Assembly (NCBI RefSeq): GCF_000022905.1
Contig: NC_012590.1
Span: 496,001 to 560,000, forward strand
DNA length: 64,000 bases
Source: Corynebacterium aurimucosum ATCC 700975
GTDB lineage: Bacteria; Actinomycetota; Actinomycetes; Mycobacteriales; Mycobacteriaceae
Reading direction: 5' to 3'
Shown: positions 35,924-43,960 of the stretch, piece by piece
Numbering within the stretch: position 1 is the stretch's first letter
How the letters are laid out: each line of letters starts with the position of its first letter
Notes under the pieces: model-generated
What the model was told of the DNA's origin: nothing
The model's database searches: none
Seen by the model: the letters and a program-made list of their open reading frames with translations, nothing else
Program-made: the position numbers and the translations under genes

Positions 35924-36829
35924 TTAGCTAGAGGAGGCTTCCTCTTCCAGCCGCTCCAGAATCTCCTGAAGCTCTGCCTGTGGTTTATCCACAAAGATAG
36001 TGGTGCCACCCGTGGTGTCTTGTACCGCGGCCTTCACCTCATCGGAGAGGTAGAGTTCAGCCAGCTTCTTGACCTTCTCGTTGTCCTTGTCCTTTTCCTG
36101 CACAGCCCACACGTTGACGTAAGGGTCGAACAGGATCTTCGGGTCGGCGTTGGGGTTTTCCGGGTCGTCGTAAAGCACGGCGTCGGCCGGGTTGATACCC
36201 GCACGCTTGAAGAAGGAGTTGGTGATGATGGCGGGCTTGCCCTCGCCGAAGGCGGACGGGGTCTGGGAAGCAGCGACCGGGGTGATGCTCACCTTGGATG
36301 CGGCCTCGTCGATGTCGGCGGGGTCCGGGGTGAGCTTGCCCTCTTCCTTGAGCACCAGCAAACCGTTGGCAGCTAGCAGGTTGATGGCGCGGCCCTGGTT
36401 GGTGGCGTCGTTGGGGATGGCGATGTCCTGGCCCTCAATGCCGTCGATGCTGTCGTGGCCCTTCCAGAACAGCGGCATGGGGTAGACCTGCGTGGAGGCC
36501 ACCGGAACGAGGTTCGTGCCGTTGCCCACGTTGTACTCAGCGAGGAACTTCAGGTGCTGGAACTTGTTGGTATCCGTGCTGCCCTCAGCCAGGGACTGGT
36601 TGGGGGTGGCATAGTCGGTGAAGCTCTTCATCTCGATCTCGATGCCTTCCTTGGCAGCGAGCTCTTTGAGTACGCCCCACTCCGGAAGCTCGGCGTCGGT
36701 GGTGCCGACGATGATGGGATCCTCGGCGGTGCCGGCGGCGAAATCGGAGCTTGCAGACGAGCAGGCGACCAAGCTGGTAGCAGCAACCAAGCTAGCGGCG
36801 GCGGCTGCTACGAGGCGGCGGATGCGCAT
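35924..36829 (-). CDS. metQ: Methionine-binding lipoprotein MetQ (second copy)
   Basis: A 301-residue NLPA-family solute-binding lipoprotein, with lipobox LVAC at residues 20-23 and motifs NKFQHLKFLAEYN and IPNDATNQGRAINLL typical of MetQ. It captures methionine outside the membrane for MetNI. It is a paralogue of the neighbouring copy at 36869-37768, sharing much of the mid region (TNKFQHLKFLAEYN, IPND-TNQGRAI) and the tail LQEILERLEE. Two adjacent copies with one MetNI suggest different substrates or affinities. Confidence 0.92.
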   Translation of the reverse strand: MRIRRLVAAAAASLVAATSLVACSSASSDFAAGTAEDPIIVGTTDAELPEWGVLKELAAKEGIEIEMKSFTDYATPNQSLAEGSTDTNKFQHLKFLAEYNVGNGTNLVPVASTQVYPMPLFWKGHDSIDGIEGQDIAIPNDATNQGRAINLLAANGLLVLKEEGKLTPDPADIDEAASKVSITPVAASQTPSAFGEGKPAIITNSFFKRAGINPADAVLYDDPENPNADPKILFDPYVNVWAVQEKDKDNEKVKKLAELYLSDEVKAAVQDTTGGTTIFVDKPQAELQEILERLEEEASSS

Positions 36830-36868
36830 GATTCGTCCTTTACTAGTTAGTCAGTGGTGGGATTGTGC

Positions 36869-37768
36869 TTAGACCTGCTCTTCGAGGCGCTCCAGGATCT
36901 CCTGGAGCTCCTCCTGGGAGCGGTCGACGGCCACGGCGGTGTCGCCGGAGGACTTCAGAACGGCGTCGGTGACCTTCTGGTCCTTCCACAGCTCGGCCAG
37001 TTCGTGGAGGGTCTCGTTATCGGCGTCGTCGGCACGCACAGCCCAGACGTTGATGTAGGGCTCGGCCTCGGTGGAGTCCGGGTCATCCTGAGCGACGGCA
37101 GACTGCGGGTCAATGCCAGCGCGCTCGAGGAAGGAGTTGTTGATGACGGCCGGCTTGCCCTCGCCGTACGCGGCCGGGGTCTGGGCAGCGTCCACCGGGG
37201 TGACCTTGACCTTGGACTTCTTTTCATCGATGTCCAGCGGGGTGGGGGTCAGCGGGCTGCCTTCCTTGAGGGTGACCAGGCCTTCCTGAACCAGCAGGCC
37301 GATGGCGCGGCCCTGGTTGGTGGAGTCATTCGGGATGGCGACTTCCTGGCCTTCGATGTCAGCGAGGTCCTTGTGGTCCTTCCAGTAGATGGCCAGCGGG
37401 TAGATTTCGGTGGCGGCCAGCGGGACGAGGTCGGTGCCGTTGCCCTTGTTGTACTCAGCCAGGAACTTCAGGTGCTGGAACTTGTTCGTCGTTAGCTTGC
37501 CCTGGTCCAGAGCCTGGTTCGGAGTGTTGTAATCGGAGAAATTCTCCAGCTTGACGTCGAAGCCAGCTTCCTTGGCCAGGTCCTGGAAGACGGCCCACTC
37601 TTCCATGTTGGCGTCGGTGGTGCCGATGGTGATGGTGGAGTCCTTGGTGATGGCTTCGCCGGAGTTCTCGGACTCGGCGGAGTCCGAGGAATCGGAGGAG
37701 CAAGCAACCAGGCCGGTTGCGGCGATGACGGCTGCCGAGGTGGCAGCAAGTACGCGACGGATGCTCAT
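36869..37768 (-). CDS. metQ: Methionine-binding lipoprotein MetQ (first copy)
   Basis: A 299-residue NLPA-family lipoprotein and the first gene of the methionine importer operon. Lipobox LVAC-S at about residues 20-23; an acidic Ser/Glu/Asp-rich linker follows; the ligand-binding part has NKFQHLKFLAEYN and IPNDSTNQGRAIGLL. A candidate McbR site and promoter lie 86-101 bp upstream. It is a tandem paralogue of the next gene. Confidence 0.92.
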   Translation of the reverse strand: MSIRRVLAATSAAVIAATGLVACSSDSSDSAESENSGEAITKDSTITIGTTDANMEEWAVFQDLAKEAGFDVKLENFSDYNTPNQALDQGKLTTNKFQHLKFLAEYNKGNGTDLVPLAATEIYPLAIYWKDHKDLADIEGQEVAIPNDSTNQGRAIGLLVQEGLVTLKEGSPLTPTPLDIDEKKSKVKVTPVDAAQTPAAYGEGKPAVINNSFLERAGIDPQSAVAQDDPDSTEAEPYINVWAVRADDADNETLHELAELWKDQKVTDAVLKSSGDTAVAVDRSQEELQEILERLEEQV

Positions 37769-37853
37769 GGTGGGTTCCTAGTGTCCCTTCTTGGTTTGTG
37801 CGGCAAGTCGTGTCACCGCAGGAGTGTTCACTGCAGGAAAAACTAGCAACGAT

Positions 37854-37869
37854 TGAACCGCTTTGTCTA
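37854..37869 (-). promoter_or_regulatory. Candidate McbR operator upstream of metQ
   Basis: On the minus strand: TAGAC-AAAGCG-GTTCA. The C. glutamicum McbR consensus is TAGAC-N6-GTCTA; the left half is exact and the right half is 3/5. The same word recurs upstream of metY (52512-52527) with one difference. TAGACA could double as -35 for TAGTTT at 18-nt spacing. Confidence 0.6.
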
Positions 37870-37894
37870 TCCGAGTATTTGTTCAACGAAAACC

Positions 37895-37922
37895 TTGACT
37901 GGAATACATGTTCGAATATAGT
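37895..37922 (+). promoter_or_regulatory. Promoter of dnaE2
   Basis: TTGACT (37895-37900), 16-nt spacer, TATAGT (37917-37922), 10 nt before ATG 37933. Close to the vegetative consensus, so it would be strong when not repressed. Confidence 0.7.
37900..37915 (+). promoter_or_regulatory. LexA (SOS) box at dnaE2
   Basis: TGGAATACATGTTCGA against TCGAAC-N4-GTTCGA: 10 of 12 arm positions agree. It fills the spacer between -35 and -10 exactly, the ideal repressor position. Confidence 0.78.
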
Positions 37923-37932
37923 GTGTGGAGCT

Positions 37933-40900
37933 ATGAGATTCAATGGGGGTGAGGCGCTGCCGTGGTCCCGGGTGGAGAGGATTCTCTCTGGCCGTCCAGG
38001 GCCCGTTCCGGTGTCGGTGGATCACCTGCCGCAGGCCACGGACGCGCCGAAGGTGGGGCATTCCGCCGTGCCTTTCGCCGAGCTGCACGCGGTGAGCTCC
38101 TATAGTTTCCTGCGCGGCGCCTCCGAGCCGGAGGAGCTCGTGGCGCGCGCCGTCGATCTGGGACTGTGGGGGATTGCGCTGGTAGATCGGGATGGATTCT
38201 ATGGCCTTATGAAGTTTGCGGAGGCCGCCGCCAAGGTGGGGCTGCCCGCCGTCTTCGGCGCGGAGCTCAGTCTTGACCCGGCCCCGCTGACGGTCTTGGC
38301 GCGCACCCCGGAGGGCTACCGGCGGCTATCCCGGCTCATCTCCCGCGCACACATGGAGGCGGGAGAGAAGGGGGTCGTGTCCTATCCTTCCCTGGCGGAG
38401 ATTGGTGCGCAGTTGCAGGATGAGTGTCTCTTCCTGGTGGGCTGGGAGTGGGTGGAGCATTTCGATCTTCTGGTCGATGGAATAAAAATAGACAGCATGG
38501 TTCTGGAGTACGCATGTACCCAGCTCCCGGAGGATGCCGACCACCACCTACTGATGGATTCCTTGCCGGTTCCGCGCGCCATCGCCACTGCCCGCCCAGC
38601 TGCCGCGGCACGGGAACACGCGCGGCTAGCCGGCGCCAAACAGGCCTTGTCCAGACGCCTCGCGCTTGCCGACGCCTCCCCCAACTCCCACCCCATGGGC
38701 TCGTCCTGGCTGCGCTCCGGGGAACAGATGGCGCGCTTGCTGCCTGAGCGCCCCGAGCTTATTGCGGAGACCGTCCGCGTCCTCGAGGAATGCAGCTTCA
38801 CCTGGGAAGCGCTGGCCCCGAACCTGCCTGATTTCGACGTGCCGGAGGGGCATACCGAGATGTCCTGGCTAGAGCATCTCACCTTCGAGCGAGCAGCAGC
38901 GCGCTATGCCACGCGGCCTAAGGAAATTCGGGAACGGGCGTGGGAGCAGATGCGGTATGAGCTGGGCGTCGTCAAGCAGCTGGGCTTTCCCGGCTACTTC
39001 CTCATCGTGTGTGATCTCGTGGACTTTTGTAAACGGGAGAATATCCTGTGCCAGGGGCGCGGTTCGGCGGCGAATTCGGCGGTGTGCTTCGCGCTGGGGA
39101 TTACGAATGCGGAGCCGATTTCCGCGGGTCTTCTCTTTGAGCGTTTCCTTTCCCCGGACCGCGATGGACCGCCGGATATCGACATCGATATTGAATCCGG
39201 GCGGCGCGAGGAGGTTATCCAGTACGTCTACGCCAAGCACGGCCGCGAGCGCGCCGCGCAGGTGGCCAACGTGATTACGTACCGCCGCAAAGGGGCGCTG
39301 CGGGATGCCGCCCGCGCGTTGGGCTACCCGCAGGGCTCGGCCGATGCCTGGTCGAAGGGCATTGCGCCCGCGCCTTCGGACGTTGAATCCTTGGCCGATC
39401 AGTTCCTGGGCCAGCCGCGCCACCTGGGCATTCACTCCGGCGGCATGGTGCTGTGTGATCGACCGATTGCGGATGTTGTGCCCGTGGAATGGGCGCGCAT
39501 GGAGAATCGTTCGGTGCTGCAGTGGGATAAGGATGATTGCGCGGCGGCCGGGCTGGTGAAGTTCGACCTGCTGGGCCTGGGCATGCTCGAAGCCCTGCAC
39601 CACATGATGGACTTGGTGGAGGAGAGCACTGGCCGGATGGTCAACTTATGGGAGCTGGACCTGGCGGACTCGGAAGTCTATGACATGCTCTGCCGCGCGG
39701 ATGCGGTGGGCGTGTTTCAGGTGGAATCGCGCGCGCAGCTGAGCACGCTGCCGAGGCTCAAGCCGCGGGTCTTCTTCGACCTCGTCGTGGAGGTGGCACT
39801 CATCCGGCCGGGTCCTATTCAGGGCGGGTCGGTGCACCCTTACCTGCGCCGCCGCGATGGCAAGGAGCCAGTGACCTATGACCATCCGGTGTTAGAAAAG
39901 TCCTTGGGCAAGACACTGGGAATTCCGCTCTTTCAGGAGCAGCTCATGCAGATTGCGGTCGATGCCGCCGGATTCAGCGGTGCGGAGGCGGATGACCTGC
40001 GGCGCGCGATGGGCTCGAAGCGCTCGCCGGCCAAGATGGCAGCGCTCAAGCAGCGCTTTTATGAGGGCTTGGAGGAAACCAACGGGATTGTCGGGGAAGT
40101 GGCGGATAAGTTGTGGGCCAAGATTGTGGCTTTCGCCGCGTATGGCTTCCCGGAGTCACACTCGCAGTCTTTTGCCTCCTTGGTGTACTTTTCTGCGTGG
40201 TTTAAGCGCTATTACCCGGCGCAGTTTTGCGTGGGCTTGTTGCGTGCGCAGCCGATGGGTTTCTACTCGCCGCAGTCGCTTATTCAGGACGCGCGCCGCC
40301 ACGGTGTGGAGGTGCTGCCGGTTAGCGTCAACGAATCGGGCCGCGAAGCGCGCGTGGTGGTGGGCGCGGACGGCCAGACTCGCATCCGTCTGGGCCTGAA
40401 CCTCATCAAAGGCCTAGGTGATAAGGCCGCCGACCGCATTGAAGCGGCCGCGCCGTTTGCCGGCGTCCCCGATCTCTCCCGCCGCGCCGACCTCACCGTC
40501 GATCATGTGGAGGCCCTCGCCGTGGCGGGAGCCTTGGATGTCTTTGGGGTGGATCGCCGCCAAGCGCTGTGGCAGGCAGGTGTGGCCGCAACAGAACGGG
40601 CGGGAATGCTGCCGGGGCTTTCTGCGATCGAGGCGCCGTTTTTGCCGGGGATGAGTGCCTTTGAGCTCATGGCCGCAGACGTGGCGAGCACCGGCGTGAC
40701 CCACAACCAACAGCCGATGGAGCAGGTCCGCGGGGAATTGCAGTCCCGCGGAATCTTGGCGGCGGCGGATTTGCCGGGCGTGGAGGATGGCACCCGCGTG
40801 CGCATCGCCGGGGTGGTCACGCACCGCCAGCGCCCGCAGACCGCGGGCGGAGTGGTCTTCTTTGGTTTGGAGGATGAGACTGGGTTAATGAACGTGATGG

Positions 40901-41070
40901 TCTCGCCCGGCCTGTGGGCCCGGGATAAGGTCACCGCGCGGACGGCACCCGCGCTCATCGTGCGCGGCATCGTACAGAACGCCTCCGGGGCGGTCACGGT
41001 TGCCGCGGACCAGCTGGAGCCACTGGCATTCGGTGAGGCGCTCTCGCGCGGCTCGCGGGATTTCCGCTAA
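37933..41070 (+). CDS. dnaE2: Error-prone DNA polymerase III alpha subunit DnaE2
   Basis: A C-family DNA polymerase of 1045 residues that performs mutagenic translesion synthesis with ImuA and ImuB. The N-terminal PHP domain starts at FAELHAVSSYSFLRGAS; the catalytic aspartates are in PPDIDIDIESGRREEV; an OB fold lies near the end (RVRIAGVVTHRQRPQTAGGVVFFGLEDETG in outline). ATG 37933 is taken because promoter and SOS box end just upstream; the frame is open 135 bp further up through those sites. It diverges from metQ and is 5.5 kb from its partners imuAB. Confidence 0.95.
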   Translation: MRFNGGEALPWSRVERILSGRPGPVPVSVDHLPQATDAPKVGHSAVPFAELHAVSSYSFLRGASEPEELVARAVDLGLWGIALVDRDGFYGLMKFAEAAAKVGLPAVFGAELSLDPAPLTVLARTPEGYRRLSRLISRAHMEAGEKGVVSYPSLAEIGAQLQDECLFLVGWEWVEHFDLLVDGIKIDSMVLEYACTQLPEDADHHLLMDSLPVPRAIATARPAAAAREHARLAGAKQALSRRLALADASPNSHPMGSSWLRSGEQMARLLPERPELIAETVRVLEECSFTWEALAPNLPDFDVPEGHTEMSWLEHLTFERAAARYATRPKEIRERAWEQMRYELGVVKQLGFPGYFLIVCDLVDFCKRENILCQGRGSAANSAVCFALGITNAEPISAGLLFERFLSPDRDGPPDIDIDIESGRREEVIQYVYAKHGRERAAQVANVITYRRKGALRDAARALGYPQGSADAWSKGIAPAPSDVESLADQFLGQPRHLGIHSGGMVLCDRPIADVVPVEWARMENRSVLQWDKDDCAAAGLVKFDLLGLGMLEALHHMMDLVEESTGRMVNLWELDLADSEVYDMLCRADAVGVFQVESRAQLSTLPRLKPRVFFDLVVEVALIRPGPIQGGSVHPYLRRRDGKEPVTYDHPVLEKSLGKTLGIPLFQEQLMQIAVDAAGFSGAEADDLRRAMGSKRSPAKMAALKQRFYEGLEETNGIVGEVADKLWAKIVAFAAYGFPESHSQSFASLVYFSAWFKRYYPAQFCVGLLRAQPMGFYSPQSLIQDARRHGVEVLPVSVNESGREARVVVGADGQTRIRLGLNLIKGLGDKAADRIEAAAPFAGVPDLSRRADLTVDHVEALAVAGALDVFGVDRRQALWQAGVAATERAGMLPGLSAIEAPFLPGMSAFELMAADVASTGVTHNQQPMEQVRGELQSRGILAAADLPGVEDGTRVRIAGVVTHRQRPQTAGGVVFFGLEDETGLMNVMVSPGLWARDKVTARTAPALIVRGIVQNASGAVTVAADQLEPLAFGEALSRGSRDFR
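38662..38680 (+). repeat. Dispersed 19-bp word, copy in dnaE2
   Basis: GCGCTTGCCGACGCCTCCC, encoding ALADAS. The same word (one degenerate base) occurs at 47413-47431, 60606-60624 and, inverted, 60709-60727; 17 of its bases occur at 5113-5129. Confidence 0.85.
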
Positions 41071-41075
41071 GCGGC

Positions 41076-41546
41076 TTATTCTTTCGAGATGAGCTCGTCG
41101 CGGTTCATCTTTCCTGCCAGGGAACGCGCCACAGAGAAGGGCACCCACACTATGAGTAGGAGGATGATCTTGAGATAGAGCTGGGATACGAATGCTCCAT
41201 CCATGATGGGCATGGCTCGGGCGCCCCAGGCAATGAGACCGGTCACCGGCAGCAGGATGACGAGTGCCGTGAGCGAGAATTTGAGACCGTCGTCGCGGGC
41301 CTCAAGGTGCTGCTGCATCTGGTACTCATCAAGTTCCGTTCCGGGTAGGTCTGCCGCGTTGATAGTGGTACGCAGGCGAGCGGTCATCAACGCGCACAGC
41401 AAAGTTCCAAGGGCGGCCACCATGAGTGAGGTAAAGGCGCTCCAGAACTGCAGGGGGATGGAAGCGATGATGAGGGCGGTGGACAGGTCGGCCAGGGTGC
41501 TGTAGCGCTTGCGGGTCTTAACGGAATCGGGAATAGGGGCGGACAT
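41076..41546 (-). CDS. Small membrane protein paired with an XRE regulator
   Basis: A 156-residue membrane protein with four hydrophobic segments: about 25-40, 42-58, 95-115 and 125-145. It resembles the small DUF2178/DUF3796-like proteins often found just downstream of a compact XRE regulator; family membership is not certain. It lies 7 bp after the regulator gene and ends 5 bp from the dnaE2 stop. Function unknown. Confidence 0.7.
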   Translation of the reverse strand: MSAPIPDSVKTRKRYSTLADLSTALIIASIPLQFWSAFTSLMVAALGTLLCALMTARLRTTINAADLPGTELDEYQMQQHLEARDDGLKFSLTALVILLPVTGLIAWGARAMPIMDGAFVSQLYLKIILLLIVWVPFSVARSLAGKMNRDELISKE

Positions 41547-41553
41547 GAGTGGC

Positions 41554-41814
41554 TTATCCCTTTCGGTAGATCTCGGAGGACATGGGGGTGAATTCGTTCC
41601 GGGAGAACACGGCTTCCACGGGTAGGTCAAAGACCTCGCAGATATTGAAGGCGAGATCCAGGCTGGGGGAGTGGTCGCCGCGCTCGAGGGCGCCGATGGT
41701 TTGGGGGTTGACCCCGATGGCGGCGGCAAGCTGTGCGCGCGTCATGTCCCGTTCAACGCGAAGCACGCGGACCCGGTTAAATAGTGGGCGAGTGGGCTTT
41801 TTCTTTGGGGACAT
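41554..41814 (-). CDS. Compact XRE-family transcriptional regulator
   Basis: An 86-residue DNA-binding protein consisting of little more than a helix-turn-helix (MTRAQLAAAIGVNPQTIGALERG at its core), like the YozG/SmtB-unrelated Cro-type regulators that pair with membrane proteins. It is the first gene of a two-gene unit with the membrane protein downstream. Start M at 41814 is chosen; an upstream ATG at 41850 is in frame but would overlap the promoter region. It may bind the inverted repeats at 41824-41841 or 41851-41880. Confidence 0.83.
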   Translation of the reverse strand: MSPKKKPTRPLFNRVRVLRVERDMTRAQLAAAIGVNPQTIGALERGDHSPSLDLAFNICEVFDLPVEAVFSRNEFTPMSSEIYRKG

Positions 41815-41823
41815 GCACCACAG

Positions 41824-41841
41824 TGTTGTATAAACCCAACA
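41824..41841. promoter_or_regulatory. Inverted repeat TGTTG-N8-CAACA in front of the XRE gene
   Basis: TGTTG (41824-41828) and CAACA (41837-41841) lie just upstream of the XRE start. A TTGACA on the minus strand is close by (41844-41849 as TGTCAA). It could be the regulator's own operator. Confidence 0.4.
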
Positions 41842-41850
41842 ACTTGTCAA

Positions 41851-41880
41851 GGGTTCATGTTAGTGTGTTGGCATGAACCC
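41851..41880. repeat. Perfect 9-bp inverted repeat over the start codon of the PH-domain gene
   Basis: GGGTTCATG (41851-41859), 12-nt centre, CATGAACCC (41872-41880). The right arm contains the ATG of the next plus-strand gene. Either an operator in the divergent promoter or an RNA hairpin hiding the start codon. Confidence 0.85.
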
Positions 41881-42322
41881 CGTATCCCCGTCACTCACTA
41901 AAGCCCGCTACATCACGAATTTGAGCTGGGACATTATCCTCGCCGCCCTGGCGGCCGCGGCGGCATATTTCTGGTGGGATTGGCTCTATTGGGTAGCCGG
42001 CGCGCTCGTTGCGTGGGCACTCTACGAACTGTGGCTCATCCCCGCGCAGGTGAAAAACCTGGGCTGGCAGGAAACCGCCGATGAATTACTGGTCACCCGC
42101 GGAAAAATCTGGCACACCTTCACCGTCGTGCCCTACGGCCGCATCCAGTTCGTCGACGTCACCGCCGGCCCCGTCGAGCGGGCGATGGGGCTGAAAAAGG
42201 TGAAACTGCACACGGCGTCGCCCAGCAGCGACGCCACCATCCCCGGCCTCCTTGCTGCCGACGCCGACGCCCTGCGCGAGCGCCTCGCCGTCAAGGCCCG
42301 CGAGAGGATGAGCGGGCTGTGA
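41873..42322 (+). CDS. PH-domain membrane protein (YdbS-like)
   Basis: A 149-residue protein with two N-terminal membrane segments (about 18-60) and a bacterial PH-2 domain (about 65-140, DELLVTRGKIWHTFTVVPYGRIQFVDV). YdbS and YdbT of Bacillus are of this type and reduce the toxicity of certain peptides. A -10-like TAGTGT lies 6 nt before the ATG, so a leaderless transcript is possible. The stop overlaps the next gene by 4 bp. Confidence 0.82.
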   Translation: MNPVSPSLTKARYITNLSWDIILAALAAAAAYFWWDWLYWVAGALVAWALYELWLIPAQVKNLGWQETADELLVTRGKIWHTFTVVPYGRIQFVDVTAGPVERAMGLKKVKLHTASPSSDATIPGLLAADADALRERLAVKARERMSGL

Positions 42323-43719
42323 AGGACCGCGCGCTTATCGACGCCGACGGCTACACCCGCGTCCACCGCCTCACCCCGCTGTTGCGTTTTTGGTCGCTGA
42401 TTCTGGCGCTGGTGGCCGTTCTCGCGGTGAACGTCAACGCTTCCATGGTGTCGGACGTCCTGTCTTACGTGCAGGGTGGGCACTTGGGCGAGGTCGGCCG
42501 CGGCACCCTGCTGGGCATCGGTGCCTTCGTGCTGGTGTGCACGGTGATTTGGCTCGTCTCCGGAATTTGGTGGCGCAAGCTGGGCTACAAGCTCACCGAG
42601 GATGAAATCGCGCTGCGCCACGGCGTCATCTCAACGTCCTTCCGCTCCGCGCGCTACGAGCGCATTCAGGCGGTGGATGTCGTGGAATCCATCATTGCGC
42701 GCCTGCTGGGCCTAGCGGCGGTCCGGGTGGAAACGGCTGGCGGTTCCTCGTCGGTGATCAAGATTGAGTACCTGTCCAAGGCGAAAGCAGAAGAGCTGCG
42801 CGCGGAGCTGCTGCGGCGCACAAATAAGGGGTCTGCCAGTGAGCCAGCGCCGGAAACTCCCGCCGCCTTGATCCCGGAGATTCCCATCCTGCGCACGATT
42901 GCCGCTGAGGCTTTGCGCCTGCCCACGTTGGTTACCGCACTCGTCATCGGCGGCCTGCTCTTCCTCCCCGGGATGTGGACCGCGCTGCTGCCTATCATCG
43001 TGGGCTTCGTGGGGCGGGTGTGGAGTCTGGTGGATTCCTCGTGGACGTTCACCGCGCTTCACGACGCCCCCGCCAACGCCCTCAACGTCTCCTACGGTCT
43101 TGCCGACCGCCGCCGCCAAACCATCCGCATCAGCCGCATCCACGGCGTGCGGGTGAGCCAGCCTTTTCTGTGGAGGCGCTTCGGCTGGTACGAGGTGCAC
43201 GTCTCGGTGGCCGGATATGGCGCGAAGGGCGGCGGCAAGCAGTCAGGTTCCACGCGCATCCTGCCGGTGGGCACCCGCGAGCAGGCGCTGGAGTTGCTAG
43301 CCCTCATCTCCGATCTAGACCGCGCGCAGATTGAGGACTATGCGCGCCCCGAAGGCCACACCCAGCCCACCTATACCTCCCCGCGCCGGGCCACCTGGGT
43401 CAGTCCCGTCGACCGCAAACAGCAGTCGGTGACGCTCGTGGATTCCCCGCTTCCCGTGACCATCGTGCACCGCGGCCGCATCAACCGCCGCGTCATGGTG
43501 ATTGGCACCCCGCACATCCAAGAGCTCACTCTCAAGGTGGGGCCGTTGGGTCACCTCGCGGGTGTGCGCACCGTGCGCTTCGACCTTGTGGCGGGCCCAG
43601 TCAAGATGGCCGGCCAGGACCTCACGCCTGCCGACGCCTCCGAACTCCTCACCCGCTTGCGCTCCCGCCGCCTCCCTGCCCTCGAGTCTGCGCCAGCTCC
43701 TAGCGGCGACGAAGCTTAA
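42319..43719 (+). CDS. Multi-PH-domain membrane protein (YdbT-like)
   Basis: A 466-residue membrane protein with two pairs of hydrophobic segments and three PH-2 type repeats (motifs ISTSFRSARYERIQAVDVVESIIARLLG, RRQTIRISRIHGVRVSQPFLWRRFGWYEVHV and GTPHIQELTLKVGPLGHL in outline). It is the partner of the short YdbS-like protein, translationally coupled to it. Function in envelope or peptide resistance is inferred from Bacillus homologues only. Its end overlaps feoC on the other strand by 20 bp. Confidence 0.83.
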   Translation: MKDRALIDADGYTRVHRLTPLLRFWSLILALVAVLAVNVNASMVSDVLSYVQGGHLGEVGRGTLLGIGAFVLVCTVIWLVSGIWWRKLGYKLTEDEIALRHGVISTSFRSARYERIQAVDVVESIIARLLGLAAVRVETAGGSSSVIKIEYLSKAKAEELRAELLRRTNKGSASEPAPETPAALIPEIPILRTIAAEALRLPTLVTALVIGGLLFLPGMWTALLPIIVGFVGRVWSLVDSSWTFTALHDAPANALNVSYGLADRRRQTIRISRIHGVRVSQPFLWRRFGWYEVHVSVAGYGAKGGGKQSGSTRILPVGTREQALELLALISDLDRAQIEDYARPEGHTQPTYTSPRRATWVSPVDRKQQSVTLVDSPLPVTIVHRGRINRRVMVIGTPHIQELTLKVGPLGHLAGVRTVRFDLVAGPVKMAGQDLTPADASELLTRLRSRRLPALESAPAPSGDEA

Positions 43720-43960
43720 GCAGCACCGGTCCGCGGGTGCTGCTGGGGCCGGCACACGCCGAGGCCGCCGAACAGGACCCGCATCCGCCCGCGGGGCAGG
43801 AGCCGAGCGGCTCCATATCGAGTACCCCGCTGGCGGTGAGGTGATCCAGGATGACATCGACCGTGCCGGGCTCCAGCCCGGTCTGCGCCGCGATGGCTAC
43901 GCGCGAGCGCACGCCGGATTCGATGGCTTGCTGCACGGCGTGAATGGGCGAGGCGGACAC
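43700..43960 (-). CDS. FeoC-like Cys-rich winged-helix protein
   Basis: An 86-residue protein downstream of feoB with a small winged-helix region (about 5-45, HAVQQAIESGVRSRVAIAAQTGLEPGTV) and a cysteine cluster GSCPAGGCGSCSAASAC, which suggests metal or Fe-S binding. This fits FeoC, a small regulator or stabiliser of FeoB. GTG 43960 overlaps the feoB TAG by one base, which decides the start. The cysteine spacing differs from enteric FeoC, so only a like-name is given. Confidence 0.75.
   Translation of the reverse strand: MSASPIHAVQQAIESGVRSRVAIAAQTGLEPGTVDVILDHLTASGVLDMEPLGSCPAGGCGSCSAASACAGPSSTRGPVLLKLRRR

Noticed and set aside
37769..37932. SAM riboswitch upstream of metQ or metY
   Set aside because: No leader long enough and no SAM-box core; protein operators explain the control better.
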